Source of the DNA: Pseudomonas sp. SL4(2022)
Lineage (GTDB): Bacteria; Pseudomonadota; Gammaproteobacteria; Pseudomonadales; Pseudomonadaceae
Assembly (NCBI RefSeq): GCF_026625725.1
Contig: NZ_CP113060.1
Coordinates: 558,001 to 622,000 of the forward strand
Direction of reading: 5' to 3'
DNA: 64,000 bases
This document shows, one piece after another, positions 49,213-57,433 of the stretch (the stretch's first letter is position 1; the number at the start of each line of letters is the position of its first letter). Under the pieces are notes generated by a model. The model saw nothing but the letters and a program-made list of their open reading frames with translations. It was not told the DNA's origin and searched no databases. A program made the translations under genes and the position numbers.

Positions 49213-50664
49213 ATGACCTTCCGCCGTACCAAAATCGTCGCCACCCTCGGCCCCGCCAGCAACAGCCCCGAGGTGCTTGAACAACTGATCATCGCCGGTC
49301 TGGATGTTGCCCGCCTGAACTTCTCCCACGGTTCGCCCGATGAGCACAAAGCCCGCGCCGCATTGGTGCGTGATCTGGCCGCCAAGCACGGTCGCCACGT
49401 GGCCCTACTGGGCGACCTGCAAGGGCCGAAAATCCGCATCGCCAAGTTCGCCAACAAGCGGATCGAACTCAAACTGGGCGACCGCTTCACCTTCTCCACC
49501 AGCCACCCTCTGACGGCCGGCACGCAAGACATCGTCGGCATCGACTACCCGGATCTGGTCAAAGACTGTGGCGTCGGTGACGAGTTGCTGCTTGATGATG
49601 GCCGTGTGGTGGTGCGCGTGCTGGAAGCCACTGCCGATGCCCTGCACTGCGAAGTGATCATCGGTGGCCCGCTCTCCGACCACAAAGGCATCAACCGCCG
49701 GGGCGGCGGCCTGACGGCGCCTGCACTGACCGAGAAAGACAAAGCCGATATCAAACTCGCCGCCGAGATGCAGTTGGATTACCTGGCCGTGTCCTTCCCG
49801 CGCGATGCCGACGACATGCACTACGCGCGCAAGTTGCGTGATGAGGCGGGCGGTACGGCTTGGCTGGTGGCCAAGATCGAACGCGCCGAAGCCGTGGCCG
49901 ACGACGAAACCCTCGACGGTTTGATCCGCGCCAGTGATGCGGTGATGGTGGCCCGTGGTGACCTGGGCGTGGAAATCGGCGACGCCGAACTGTGCGGCAT
50001 TCAGAAGAAAATCATCCTGCACGCGCGCCGCCACAACAAGGCAGTGATCACCGCGACGCAGATGATGGAGTCGATGATCCAGAACCCGATGCCGACCCGC
50101 GCGGAAGTCTCCGACGTAGCCAACGCCGTGCTCGACTACACCGATGCCGTGATGCTCTCGGCGGAAAGCGCCGCCGGTGCCTATCCGCTGGAAGCGGTGC
50201 AGGCCATGGCGCGCATTTGCCTGGGCGCGGAAAAGCACCCCACCAGCAAGAAATCCAGCCACCGCATGGGCACCGAGTTCGAGCGCTGTGACGAAAGTAT
50301 CGCCCTGGCTGCCATGTACACCGCTAACCACTTCCCAGGTGTGAAGGCGATCATTGCGCTGACCGAAAGTGGCTACACGCCGCTGATCATGTCGCGCATC
50401 CGCTCTTCCGTGCCGATTTTCGCCTTCTCTCCGCACCGCGAAACCCAGGCACGTGCAGCCTTGTTCCGCGGCGTCTACACCGTGCCGTTCGACCCCGCTG
50501 CCCTGCAACCGGCCGAGGTCAGCCAGGCCGCAGTAGACGAATTGCTCAAGCGTGGCGTGGTACAGGCCGGTGACTGGGTGATCCTGACCAAAGGCGACAG
50601 CTACCACACCATCGGCGGCACCAACACCCTGAAGCTGCTGCATGTGGGTGAAGCACTCGTTTAA
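49213..50664 (+). CDS. pyk: pyruvate kinase
   Basis: Pyruvate kinase converts phosphoenolpyruvate and ADP to pyruvate and ATP. The 483-residue protein starts M-T-F-R-R-T-K-I-V-A-T-L-G-P-A-S and has N-F-S-H-G, K-I-E-R-A-E-A-V (catalytic Lys region), the M-V-A-R-G-D-L-G-V-E and A-T-Q-M-M-E-S-M motifs, and a C-terminal regulatory domain. Length and pattern fit PykA-type enzymes. ATG 49213 follows AGGAG. The MITE-like element ends 76 bases upstream, so part of the promoter may come from it. The next genes on the other strand match the P. aeruginosa pykA region. Confidence 0.95.
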   Translation: MTFRRTKIVATLGPASNSPEVLEQLIIAGLDVARLNFSHGSPDEHKARAALVRDLAAKHGRHVALLGDLQGPKIRIAKFANKRIELKLGDRFTFSTSHPLTAGTQDIVGIDYPDLVKDCGVGDELLLDDGRVVVRVLEATADALHCEVIIGGPLSDHKGINRRGGGLTAPALTEKDKADIKLAAEMQLDYLAVSFPRDADDMHYARKLRDEAGGTAWLVAKIERAEAVADDETLDGLIRASDAVMVARGDLGVEIGDAELCGIQKKIILHARRHNKAVITATQMMESMIQNPMPTRAEVSDVANAVLDYTDAVMLSAESAAGAYPLEAVQAMARICLGAEKHPTSKKSSHRMGTEFERCDESIALAAMYTANHFPGVKAIIALTESGYTPLIMSRIRSSVPIFAFSPHRETQARAALFRGVYTVPFDPAALQPAEVSQAAVDELLKRGVVQAGDWVILTKGDSYHTIGGTNTLKLLHVGEALV

Positions 50665-50681
50665 CTGCTTCGCTGCAACGC

Positions 50682-50711
50682 AAAAGGCCGCTCAATCGAG
50701 CGGCCTTTTTG
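50682..50711. terminator. bidirectional terminator after pyk
   Basis: AAAAGGCCGCTC and GAGCGGCCTTTT give a 12-bp perfect stem with an AATC loop, between convergent genes. Confidence 0.95.
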
Positions 50712-50725
50712 TTTGCCTCAACGCC

Positions 50726-51499
50726 TCAGGCGAACTTGCTGAAGTCCGGCGTGCGCCGCTGCATAAAGGCAGTCAGCGCCTCGATGGCCTCCGGCGAGCG
50801 CAAGCGCTGGCCGAACAGCGCACCCTCCTCCTCGATCACCCTTCGCAGTTGCTCGCGATCCGGCGCACGCATCAGGCGTTTGCTGTCCGCCACTGCCGAA
50901 GGGGCCAGGCGTTCGAAGGCATGAGCCATTTCCCGAGCTTTGGCCAGGGTTGCCTCACCACTGTCCAGCGCCTGATTGGCAATGCCCCAGGCGGCCGCCT
51001 GTTCGCCGGTAAAGCTCTGCCCGAGCAGCAGCAACTCGGCAGCGCGGGCATGACCGAGCAGACGCGGCAGAATCAGGCTTGAGCCGTATTCAGGGCACAA
51101 ACCGAGGTTGACGAAGGGCATCTTCAAGGTGGCATCACGGCTGACATACACCAGGTCGCAGTGCAACAGCATGGTCGTGCCAATGCCCACTGCCGGGCCG
51201 TTAACGGCGGCCACCACGGGTTTACTGAACGCGAACAGCGCCTGCATAAACTGGAACACTTCGCTGTTCAGCCCGGTGGGCGGCGCCTTGATAAAGTCGG
51301 CGACATCATTGCCGCTGGTAAAACAGTTCTCACCACCGGTGATCAGCACGGCACGCACACTGTTATCCTGATCGGCCTGCACCAGCACTTCGGCCAAGCC
51401 GCTGTACATGGCGCGGGTCAAGGCATTCTTCTTGTCGGGGCGGTGCATGCGCAGGGTCAGCAACCCTTGCTCACGCTCAACCAGCAGGTGCTCGCTCAT
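50726..51499 (-). CDS. enoyl-CoA hydratase/isomerase family protein
   Basis: This is a 257-residue crotonase-fold protein. It has R-P-D-K-K-N-A-L-T, the oxyanion-hole block F-T-S-G-N-D-V-A-D-F and the second oxyanion segment N-G-P-A-V-G-I-G-T-T-M-L-L-H. The acidic catalytic positions fit an isomerase/hydratase, but the substrate cannot be read from sequence. ATG 51499 has the best spacing from GAGGAG among three consecutive start codons. It lies in the same direction as the ferredoxin-reductase gene, 46 bases away. Confidence 0.88.
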   Translation of the reverse strand: MSEHLLVEREQGLLTLRMHRPDKKNALTRAMYSGLAEVLVQADQDNSVRAVLITGGENCFTSGNDVADFIKAPPTGLNSEVFQFMQALFAFSKPVVAAVNGPAVGIGTTMLLHCDLVYVSRDATLKMPFVNLGLCPEYGSSLILPRLLGHARAAELLLLGQSFTGEQAAAWGIANQALDSGEATLAKAREMAHAFERLAPSAVADSKRLMRAPDREQLRRVIEEEGALFGQRLRSPEAIEALTAFMQRRTPDFSKFA

Positions 51500-51545
51500 C
51501 ATCACTCCTCACGGCAGGCCACCCGCGCGCTGAAAACCTGAACGG

Positions 51546-52487
51546 CTAGCGCGCGTGGGGCAAAAAGACGTCAGCGAAAACCTGGCTGCGCGGCAAACCC
51601 GCCAGATACAGGCGGCGCGCAAAGCTTTCGACGCTGTCGGGGTGGCCGCAGAGTAAGGCGACGGTTTGCCGTGAAACAAGGCGCAGTTCGGCCAAAGCAG
51701 CCGGCAACTCGGCCGCCACAAGCAGCTCGACCTGCAGTCGAGGATGGCTGAGCGCCAGCGCCCGCAAGGGCTCGGCCAGGTAATGTGCGGACGCATCATG
51801 GGCCAGGTGAATAAGCCGTATAGCACCCTGATGCTCCTGGCGTAGCGCTTCGCGCAGCACCCCGTAAAGCGGCGCCAAGCCGGTGCCGGCGGCCATCAGC
51901 CAGAGCGGACGGGCTTGCCAGTCCGGGTCATAGTGCAAGGCGGCACCGCGCAACTCACCCAAACGCAGACAATCGCCCGGCTGAAACGCGCGTGCGGCGC
52001 TGGCAAAGGCGCCACCCTGGCGGCAATCGATATGAAATTCCAGCCAAGGATCGTCACCCGGCACGCTGGCCAACGAATAGGGTCGGGCAGTGCCGTCCCC
52101 AGTCCAGAGCTGTAGATGCTGGCCAGCTCGGTAGCGTAGCGGCCGCTGAGGGGTCAGACGCAGGCGCAGCACATCGCGGCTGAGCCAGTCGCAACTGTGA
52201 ATAACGGCAGGCGCGGCATCGCGCAGCGGGTCGAACACCTCGATCTGTACGTCCTCGACCACGCGGCACTGGCAGGCCAGCCGCCAACCCTGTTCGCGCC
52301 GCGCATCGTCCAGGGCTTCGGGTTTGCCGTCGAGCAACTCACCGCCCACACAGCGCACCAGGCAAGCGTGGCAACTGCCGGCACGGCAGCTGTAGGGCAC
52401 GGCGATGCCGGCAGCCAGCAGGCTGTCCAGCAGATTACTGGCGGGGGCGACCTCAAGGCAGCGATCAGCGACCCGCAGATCAGGCAT
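51546..52487 (-). CDS. 2Fe-2S/FAD oxidoreductase (ferredoxin-NAD reductase type)
   Basis: This is a 313-residue protein with an N-terminal plant-type ferredoxin domain (cluster Cys in C-R-A-G-S-C-H-A-C and the later C-Q-C, residues about 33-80), then an FAD domain with R-P-Y-S-L-A-S and an NAD(P) domain with A-A-G-T-G-L-A-P-L-Y-G-V. It resembles the reductase components of ring-hydroxylating oxygenases (BenC/XylZ-like), yet no oxygenase is nearby, so its partner is unknown. It overlaps the diguanylate cyclase gene by 8 bases, suggesting co-translation. Confidence 0.9.
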   Translation of the reverse strand: MPDLRVADRCLEVAPASNLLDSLLAAGIAVPYSCRAGSCHACLVRCVGGELLDGKPEALDDARREQGWRLACQCRVVEDVQIEVFDPLRDAAPAVIHSCDWLSRDVLRLRLTPQRPLRYRAGQHLQLWTGDGTARPYSLASVPGDDPWLEFHIDCRQGGAFASAARAFQPGDCLRLGELRGAALHYDPDWQARPLWLMAAGTGLAPLYGVLREALRQEHQGAIRLIHLAHDASAHYLAEPLRALALSHPRLQVELLVAAELPAALAELRLVSRQTVALLCGHPDSVESFARRLYLAGLPRSQVFADVFLPHAR

Positions 52488-53607
52488 CCACATCCTCCCA
52501 GGTCGCCGCGCAACGGTTACGGCCATTGCGCTTGGCCTGGTACAGCGCCTGATCGGCACGTTGCAGGGCATCCTCAAGGTCGTCGTGTTCGGTCAGCAAG
52601 GTCATGCCGATGGAAACACTCAAACTCTCCACCTTCACCCCCAAGGGCTCAGCGCGGGTAAAGGCATCACGCAGGCGCTCGCAGCAGGCGGTGAACTGAT
52701 CAGCTTCGGTATTGGGTAACAACAACACAAATTCCTCACCGCCATAGCGGGCTACCACATCACCATCACGCAGGCAGGCTCGGGCGACGGCGGCGAACGT
52801 TTGCAGCACACGGTCGCCGGCAGCATGACCGTGGACATCATTGATTCGCTTGAAATGATCCAGATCGAGCAGTGCCAGGCCATGCTGGCGCCCATTGCGC
52901 AGCCCTTCGAGCTCACGGCTGGCCAGAAGCAGAAAGTGCCGGCGATTACACAACCCCGTTAACTCATCCGTGGCGGCCAGATCCTCCAGTTGACGCATCA
53001 TGCCACGTAGGGTGTCCTGATGCGCCTGCAGAGCAAAACGCCGCTGACGCATACGCTGGCGCATGGCCTGGGCATAACTGGCAAACAGACACAGCCAGGC
53101 CAGCACGACCGCCAGTACGCACGCCTGCATCAGCGCCACGCGCGGTTCACTCAGCTGCAGGGTATAGGCTTCATACAGGTTCACCCCGGCAAAACCAAAG
53201 AAGGCAAACAGCGCGCAACGGGTGAAGACACGTGGCGGCAGCTGAAACACACCGAACAGCAGTATCAGCAGATAGATCACCAGCATACTGCCGCGCCCTT
53301 CGCTGAACAGCGACAGCAGTACGGTCAGCCAGGCCAACGCCACCAGCACCTGGGGTTCAGTCAGGCTGGGGTCGGCTAATCGCAGGTTGATGCGGGACAG
53401 AAACAGCCCGAGAAACACCAGTTGGCTTAGGGTGGCCAGGGCGGTGATGGTCAGAGCAGTCAGGGGAGAAGCATGGAAAAGCCCGGCAAATACGCTGATC
53501 CAGCACAACAGCCCGGTCAGTGCATAGGTTGCCACTGCCATGCCGAAACGTTTCAGCAGCAGGCTCTGCAAAGATCGCTGGGTTACCCGCTGGCTACTTA
53601 GGCTCAT
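52480..53607 (-). CDS. sadC: membrane-bound diguanylate cyclase (SadC-like)
   Basis: This is a 375-residue protein with about six hydrophobic segments (residues 25-190), then a GGDEF domain with D-E-L-T-G-L-C-N-R-R-H-F and the active-site G-G-E-E-F. An R-D-G-D motif lies five residues before it and matches the inhibitory I-site. It should make c-di-GMP with product inhibition. Position between the ferredoxin-reductase and fumarase genes matches SadC of P. aeruginosa, although the membrane part seems shorter. ATG 53607 (M-S-L-S-S-Q-R) is preferred; an upstream ATG at 53637 is possible. Confidence 0.85.
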   Translation of the reverse strand: MSLSSQRVTQRSLQSLLLKRFGMAVATYALTGLLCWISVFAGLFHASPLTALTITALATLSQLVFLGLFLSRINLRLADPSLTEPQVLVALAWLTVLLSLFSEGRGSMLVIYLLILLFGVFQLPPRVFTRCALFAFFGFAGVNLYEAYTLQLSEPRVALMQACVLAVVLAWLCLFASYAQAMRQRMRQRRFALQAHQDTLRGMMRQLEDLAATDELTGLCNRRHFLLLASRELEGLRNGRQHGLALLDLDHFKRINDVHGHAAGDRVLQTFAAVARACLRDGDVVARYGGEEFVLLLPNTEADQFTACCERLRDAFTRAEPLGVKVESLSVSIGMTLLTEHDDLEDALQRADQALYQAKRNGRNRCAATWEDVDA

Positions 53608-53897
53608 GGGGTTATGGGCTCCATCCCATGCTGGCATCTAGCCGCCACTCTACCCCTGTGATCACAGAATGCCTAGGGTCAGACCAGGGTTCATTCGTCG
53701 GCTCAAATGACCGACCAGCGACCATGGTCTGGGGCGGCACAGGTGTCCGCCTGGCGGTGCGCGCGGTATACTGCCGCGCCTTTTTATCTTGTGCTTTGGC
53801 CTTGTCCTTTGACCTTGATAGCACTGCGCCGGGCCGAGACCCAGCGCTGTTCGAAGTTCCTGCCCTACTCCTCCCCCTACAAAAAGGAGCGCCAAGC

Positions 53898-55421
53898 ATG
53901 ACCGTGATCAAGCAAGACGACCTGATCCAGAGCGTCGCCGACGCCCTGCAGTTCATTTCCTATTACCACCCCGTGGATTTCATTCAGGCCATGCATGAGG
54001 CCTACCTGCGCGAAGAATCCCCCGCCGCGCGCGATTCGATGGCGCAGATCCTGATCAACTCGCGCATGTGTGCCACCGGCCACCGGCCGATCTGCCAGGA
54101 CACCGGCATCGTCACCGTGTTTATCCGCGTCGGCATGGACGTGCGCTGGACTGGTGCGACCATGAGCGTTGACGACATGATCAACGAAGGCGTGCGTCGC
54201 GCTTACAACCTGCCGGAAAACGTCCTGCGTGCCTCGATCCTCGCCGACCCAGCTGGCGCGCGGAAGAACACCAAGGACAATACCCCGGCCGTGATCCACT
54301 ACTCCATCGTTCCCGGCGACAAAGTGGAAGTGGACGTAGCAGCCAAGGGCGGTGGCTCCGAGAACAAATCGAAGATGGCCATGCTCAACCCGTCCGACTC
54401 GATCGTCGACTGGGTACTGAAAACCGTGCCGGAAATGGGCGCTGGCTGGTGCCCGCCGGGCATGCTCGGCATCGGCATCGGCGGTACTGCCGAGAAAGCC
54501 GCCGTCATGGCCAAGGAAGTGCTGATGGAGCACATCGACATCCATGAGCTAAAAGCCCGCGGCCCGCAGAATAAAATCGAGGAAATGCGCCTCGAACTGT
54601 TCGACAAGGTCAACCAGCTGGGCATCGGTGCCCAGGGTCTGGGCGGTCTGACCACGGTGCTCGACGTGAAGATCATGGACTACCCGACCCACGCAGCTTC
54701 CCTGCCGGTGTGCATGATCCCCAACTGCGCCGCCACCCGTCACGCCCATTTCGTGCTCGATGGCAGCGGCCCGGCTGAACTGGAAGCGCCGGATCTGTCC
54801 GCCTACCCGGAAATCGTCTGGGAAGCCGGCCCGAGCGCACGCCGCGTCGACCTCGACACCCTGACCCCGGAAGACGTGCAAAGCTGGCAGCCGGGCGAGA
54901 CCGTCCTGCTCAACGGCAAGATGCTCACCGGCCGCGACGCCGCGCACAAGCGCATGGTCGATATGCTGAATAAGGGTGAAGAACTGCCGGTCGACCTCAA
55001 AGGTCGCTTCATTTATTACGTTGGCCCGGTCGACCCAGTGCGCGAAGAAGTCGTCGGCCCAGCCGGCCCGACCACCGCCACGCGGATGGACAAGTTCACC
55101 CGGCAGATCCTCGAAAGCACGGGCCTACTCGGCATGATCGGTAAATCCGAGCGCGGCCCGATTGCCATCGAAGCGATCAAGGACAACAAGGCCGTGTACC
55201 TGATGGCCGTGGGCGGCGCTGCTTACCTGGTCGCTCAGGCGATCAAGAAATCGCGCGTGGTGGCCTTCGCCGAACTGGGTATGGAAGCCATCTACGAGTT
55301 CGACGTGAAAGACATGCCAGTCACCGTGGCGGTCGACACCAAGGGCGAGTCGGTGCATATCACCGGTCCAGCAATCTGGAACAAAAAGATCCACGACAGC
55401 CTGGCCGTCGAGATCAAGTAA
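53898..55421 (+). CDS. class I fumarate hydratase
   Basis: This is a 507-residue iron-sulfur fumarase that interconverts fumarate and malate in the TCA cycle. Cluster Cys are in P-I-C-Q-D-T-G, G-A-G-W-C-P-P-G and C-M-I-P-N-C-A-A-T-R-H. The N-terminal fumarase and C-terminal beta domains are both full length. ATG 53898 follows AAGGAG; the longer frame from 53520 runs through sadC's N-terminus and is rejected. It is oxygen- and iron-sensitive by family. It is divergent from sadC, as in P. aeruginosa. Confidence 0.95.
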   Translation: MTVIKQDDLIQSVADALQFISYYHPVDFIQAMHEAYLREESPAARDSMAQILINSRMCATGHRPICQDTGIVTVFIRVGMDVRWTGATMSVDDMINEGVRRAYNLPENVLRASILADPAGARKNTKDNTPAVIHYSIVPGDKVEVDVAAKGGGSENKSKMAMLNPSDSIVDWVLKTVPEMGAGWCPPGMLGIGIGGTAEKAAVMAKEVLMEHIDIHELKARGPQNKIEEMRLELFDKVNQLGIGAQGLGGLTTVLDVKIMDYPTHAASLPVCMIPNCAATRHAHFVLDGSGPAELEAPDLSAYPEIVWEAGPSARRVDLDTLTPEDVQSWQPGETVLLNGKMLTGRDAAHKRMVDMLNKGEELPVDLKGRFIYYVGPVDPVREEVVGPAGPTTATRMDKFTRQILESTGLLGMIGKSERGPIAIEAIKDNKAVYLMAVGGAAYLVAQAIKKSRVVAFAELGMEAIYEFDVKDMPVTVAVDTKGESVHITGPAIWNKKIHDSLAVEIK

Positions 55422-55436
55422 GCCCCGCGTCAATCC

Positions 55437-55471
55437 CAACAACCCGGCCACGTACCGGGTTGTTGGTTTTT
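55437..55471 (+). terminator. terminator after fumarase
   Basis: CAACAACCCGG and CCGGGTTGTTG form a perfect 11-bp stem, followed by GTTTTTG. Confidence 0.92.
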
Positions 55472-55510
55472 GCGCTTAGCAAAGAGCAGCCATAACCACT
55501 GATCCAGTGC

Positions 55511-55852
55511 TCAGTCGTCGCGCGTCAGCACTTCCAGCAGCTCAATCTCAAAGATCAGGTTGGAATGCGGGGTGATGTGCGCGCCAAACTGACGTTCGCC
55601 GTAGCCCAGATGCGAGGGCACAAAGAGTTTGCGCTTGCCGCCGACTTTCATGCCCATCAGCCCCTGATCCCAACCCTTGATCACCCGGCCAGTGCCGATC
55701 ACGCATTGGAACGGCTTACCGCGCGCGTGCGAGGAGTCGAACAGCGTGCCGTCCTCCAACCAACCCTGATACTGGGTGGTGATCAACGCCCCCTTGACCA
55801 CCGCTTTGCCATCGCCGGGCTGAATATCTTCGATCACCAGTTCGTTGCTCAT
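55511..55852 (-). CDS. FKBP-type peptidyl-prolyl isomerase
   Basis: This is a 113-residue single-domain FKBP. It has the binding-pocket residues in Y-Q-G-W-L-E-D-G-T-L-F-D-S-S, V-I-K-G-W-D-Q-G-L-M-G-M-K-V-G-G and the L-G-Y-G-E-R-Q segment, ending F-E-I-E-L-L-E-V. It has no signal peptide, so it is cytoplasmic. ATG 55852 has GAGG at good spacing. It is downstream of the MarR gene on the same strand (46 bases) but no functional link is evident. Confidence 0.92.
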   Translation of the reverse strand: MSNELVIEDIQPGDGKAVVKGALITTQYQGWLEDGTLFDSSHARGKPFQCVIGTGRVIKGWDQGLMGMKVGGKRKLFVPSHLGYGERQFGAHITPHSNLIFEIELLEVLTRDD

Positions 55853-55898
55853 CACTCACCTCATTTAACCGACCATTGAAGCCGGGGTTACGGGAAAT

Positions 55899-56411
55899 CT
55901 ATTCGGCTTTGGGTTCCAGCACGGCCAACAGGTCGGTTAGCCGCGCCTCCAGTTCAGCCAATTGCGCAGCCGCCAGTGGCGCAACAATGCGCGCCTGATT
56001 GTGGACATGTGCGGTTACCGCACGGTCGATCAACTCCAGTCCGGCCGGAGTCAGTTGCACCAGCATGCTGCGAGCATCATGCGGGTTGCTCAGCCGGCTG
56101 ACCCGGCCGGCGGCTTCCAGCTGCTGCAACTGCCGGGTCATGGTGCCCGAGGTAATCATCAGCGCCGAGAACAGCGTGGTCGGTGCCAGACAATACGGCT
56201 GGCCGGAGCGGCGTAGCGTGGCCAGCACATCAAACTCCCAGGCACTTAACCCAAAGTCACTGAATACCACCTCCAACTCCCGTCGCAGCAAGGCCGCGCA
56301 GCGTCCAAGCCGGCCGAGCACACCCATCGGGCTGACATCCAAATCCGGCCGCTCACGCTGCCACTGCTGGAGAATGGCGTCGACGGCATCGGTTTGCGTT
56401 TGATTACTCAT
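55899..56411 (-). CDS. MarR-family transcriptional regulator
   Basis: This is a 170-residue protein with the MarR winged-helix pattern: S-A-W-E-F-D-V-L-A-T-L-R-R-S-G, recognition helix S-G-T-M-T-R-Q-L-Q-Q-L-E-A-A-G, wing D-A-R-S-M-L-V-Q-L-T-P-A-G, and long dimerisation helices at both ends. It is divergent from a DMT exporter gene, with two 22-base similar sites in between (56427-56488). The layout predicts that it represses itself and the exporter, and is released by a small-molecule ligand that the exporter may remove. The ligand is unknown. Confidence 0.93.
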   Translation of the reverse strand: MSNQTQTDAVDAILQQWQRERPDLDVSPMGVLGRLGRCAALLRRELEVVFSDFGLSAWEFDVLATLRRSGQPYCLAPTTLFSALMITSGTMTRQLQQLEAAGRVSRLSNPHDARSMLVQLTPAGLELIDRAVTAHVHNQARIVAPLAAAQLAELEARLTDLLAVLEPKAE

Positions 56412-56426
56412 GGCGCGGCCTCAAAG

Positions 56427-56488
56427 TTATCTTGAACTCAAGACAAATCAGTATTAGCCTCGTATTTTATCTTGAATGCGAGACAAAT
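56427..56488. promoter_or_regulatory. twin operator sites for the MarR regulator
   Basis: Two 22-base sites (56427-56448 and 56467-56488) differ at three positions. The first has the perfect palindrome TCTTGAACTCAAGA; the second has TCTTGAATGCGAGA. Centres are 40 bases apart, on about the same face of the helix. They fill the intergenic space between the divergent starts. Confidence 0.8.
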
Positions 56489-56499
56489 GCGCGAGGTAG

Positions 56500-57381
56500 A
56501 TGGCGGTGAATAGACCCTGGTTAAATGTGCTGATCACGGCACTGGCCCCCGCCATTTGGGGTTCGACGTACATCGTCACCACTGAACTCCTGCCGCCGGA
56601 CCGGCCGTTTACCGCCGCGCTGTTACGCGCCCTGCCCGCCGGCCTGCTATTGGTGCTCTACAGCCGCTACCTGCCTCATCGCAGCGCATGGCTGCGCCTG
56701 CTGCTGCTAGGCGCATTGAATATCGGCTTTTTCCAGGCGCTACTGTTTGTCGCGGCGTACCGCCTGCCGGGCGGGCTGGCTGCAGTGGTGGGTGCCATTC
56801 AGCCGCTGCTGGTAATGGGCCTGGTGTGGTCGATGGATCACCAGCGGCCGGCATCTGTAGCGGTGATATCCAGCGTGGTGGGTATTGCCGGCATGGCTGC
56901 TCTGCTGCTCGCGCCTGGCGCCAGCTGGGACCCGATCGGCATTGCCGCCGCATTTGTCGGCACCGCCTGCATGGCCAGTGGCACCTACCTGACGCGTCGC
57001 TGGCAGCTGCCTGTACCGCTGCTGGCCTTTACCGGCTGGCAGTTGCTGATTGGCGGTCTTTTGCTGCTGCCTGTGGCCTGGCTGATTGATCCGCCTCTAC
57101 CGTCACTCAGCCCAGCGCAATGGTTGGGGTATAGCTATCTGTCGCTGTTCGGTGCACTACTGGCTTATGTGCTGTGGTTTCGCGGGATTACCCGCCTGAG
57201 CCCGGTCGCCGTATCGTCGCTGGGGCTACTCAGCCCACTGGTAGCCGTGTTGCTGGGCTGGGCGCTGTTGGGCGAACGCCTTACCGGCGTGGCATTGTTG
57301 GGCTTGATTGCGGTGCTGAGCAGCATCCTGGTGGTGCAGTGGAGCAGCGCCTCACCGGTGCGTAAAACCGCGGCCGCATAA
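56500..57381 (+). CDS. EamA-family drug/metabolite (DMT) exporter
   Basis: This is a 293-residue inner-membrane protein with ten hydrophobic segments and two EamA repeats (A-P-A-I-W-G-S-T-Y-I-V-T-T-E at the start of the first; L-F-G-A-L-L-A-Y-V-L-W-F-R-G and L-S-P-L-V-A-V-L-L-G-W in the second). The family exports amino acids, purines and other metabolites. Position opposite a MarR regulator with paired operators suggests inducible export. The ATG follows GCGAGGTAG, a modest ribosome site. Confidence 0.92.
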   Translation: MAVNRPWLNVLITALAPAIWGSTYIVTTELLPPDRPFTAALLRALPAGLLLVLYSRYLPHRSAWLRLLLLGALNIGFFQALLFVAAYRLPGGLAAVVGAIQPLLVMGLVWSMDHQRPASVAVISSVVGIAGMAALLLAPGASWDPIGIAAAFVGTACMASGTYLTRRWQLPVPLLAFTGWQLLIGGLLLLPVAWLIDPPLPSLSPAQWLGYSYLSLFGALLAYVLWFRGITRLSPVAVSSLGLLSPLVAVLLGWALLGERLTGVALLGLIAVLSSILVVQWSSASPVRKTAAA

Positions 57382-57433
57382 CCCCTGTCACGCAAGGCGC
57401 AGCATCAGCCTGGATGCTGCACCCCGATGCGGC

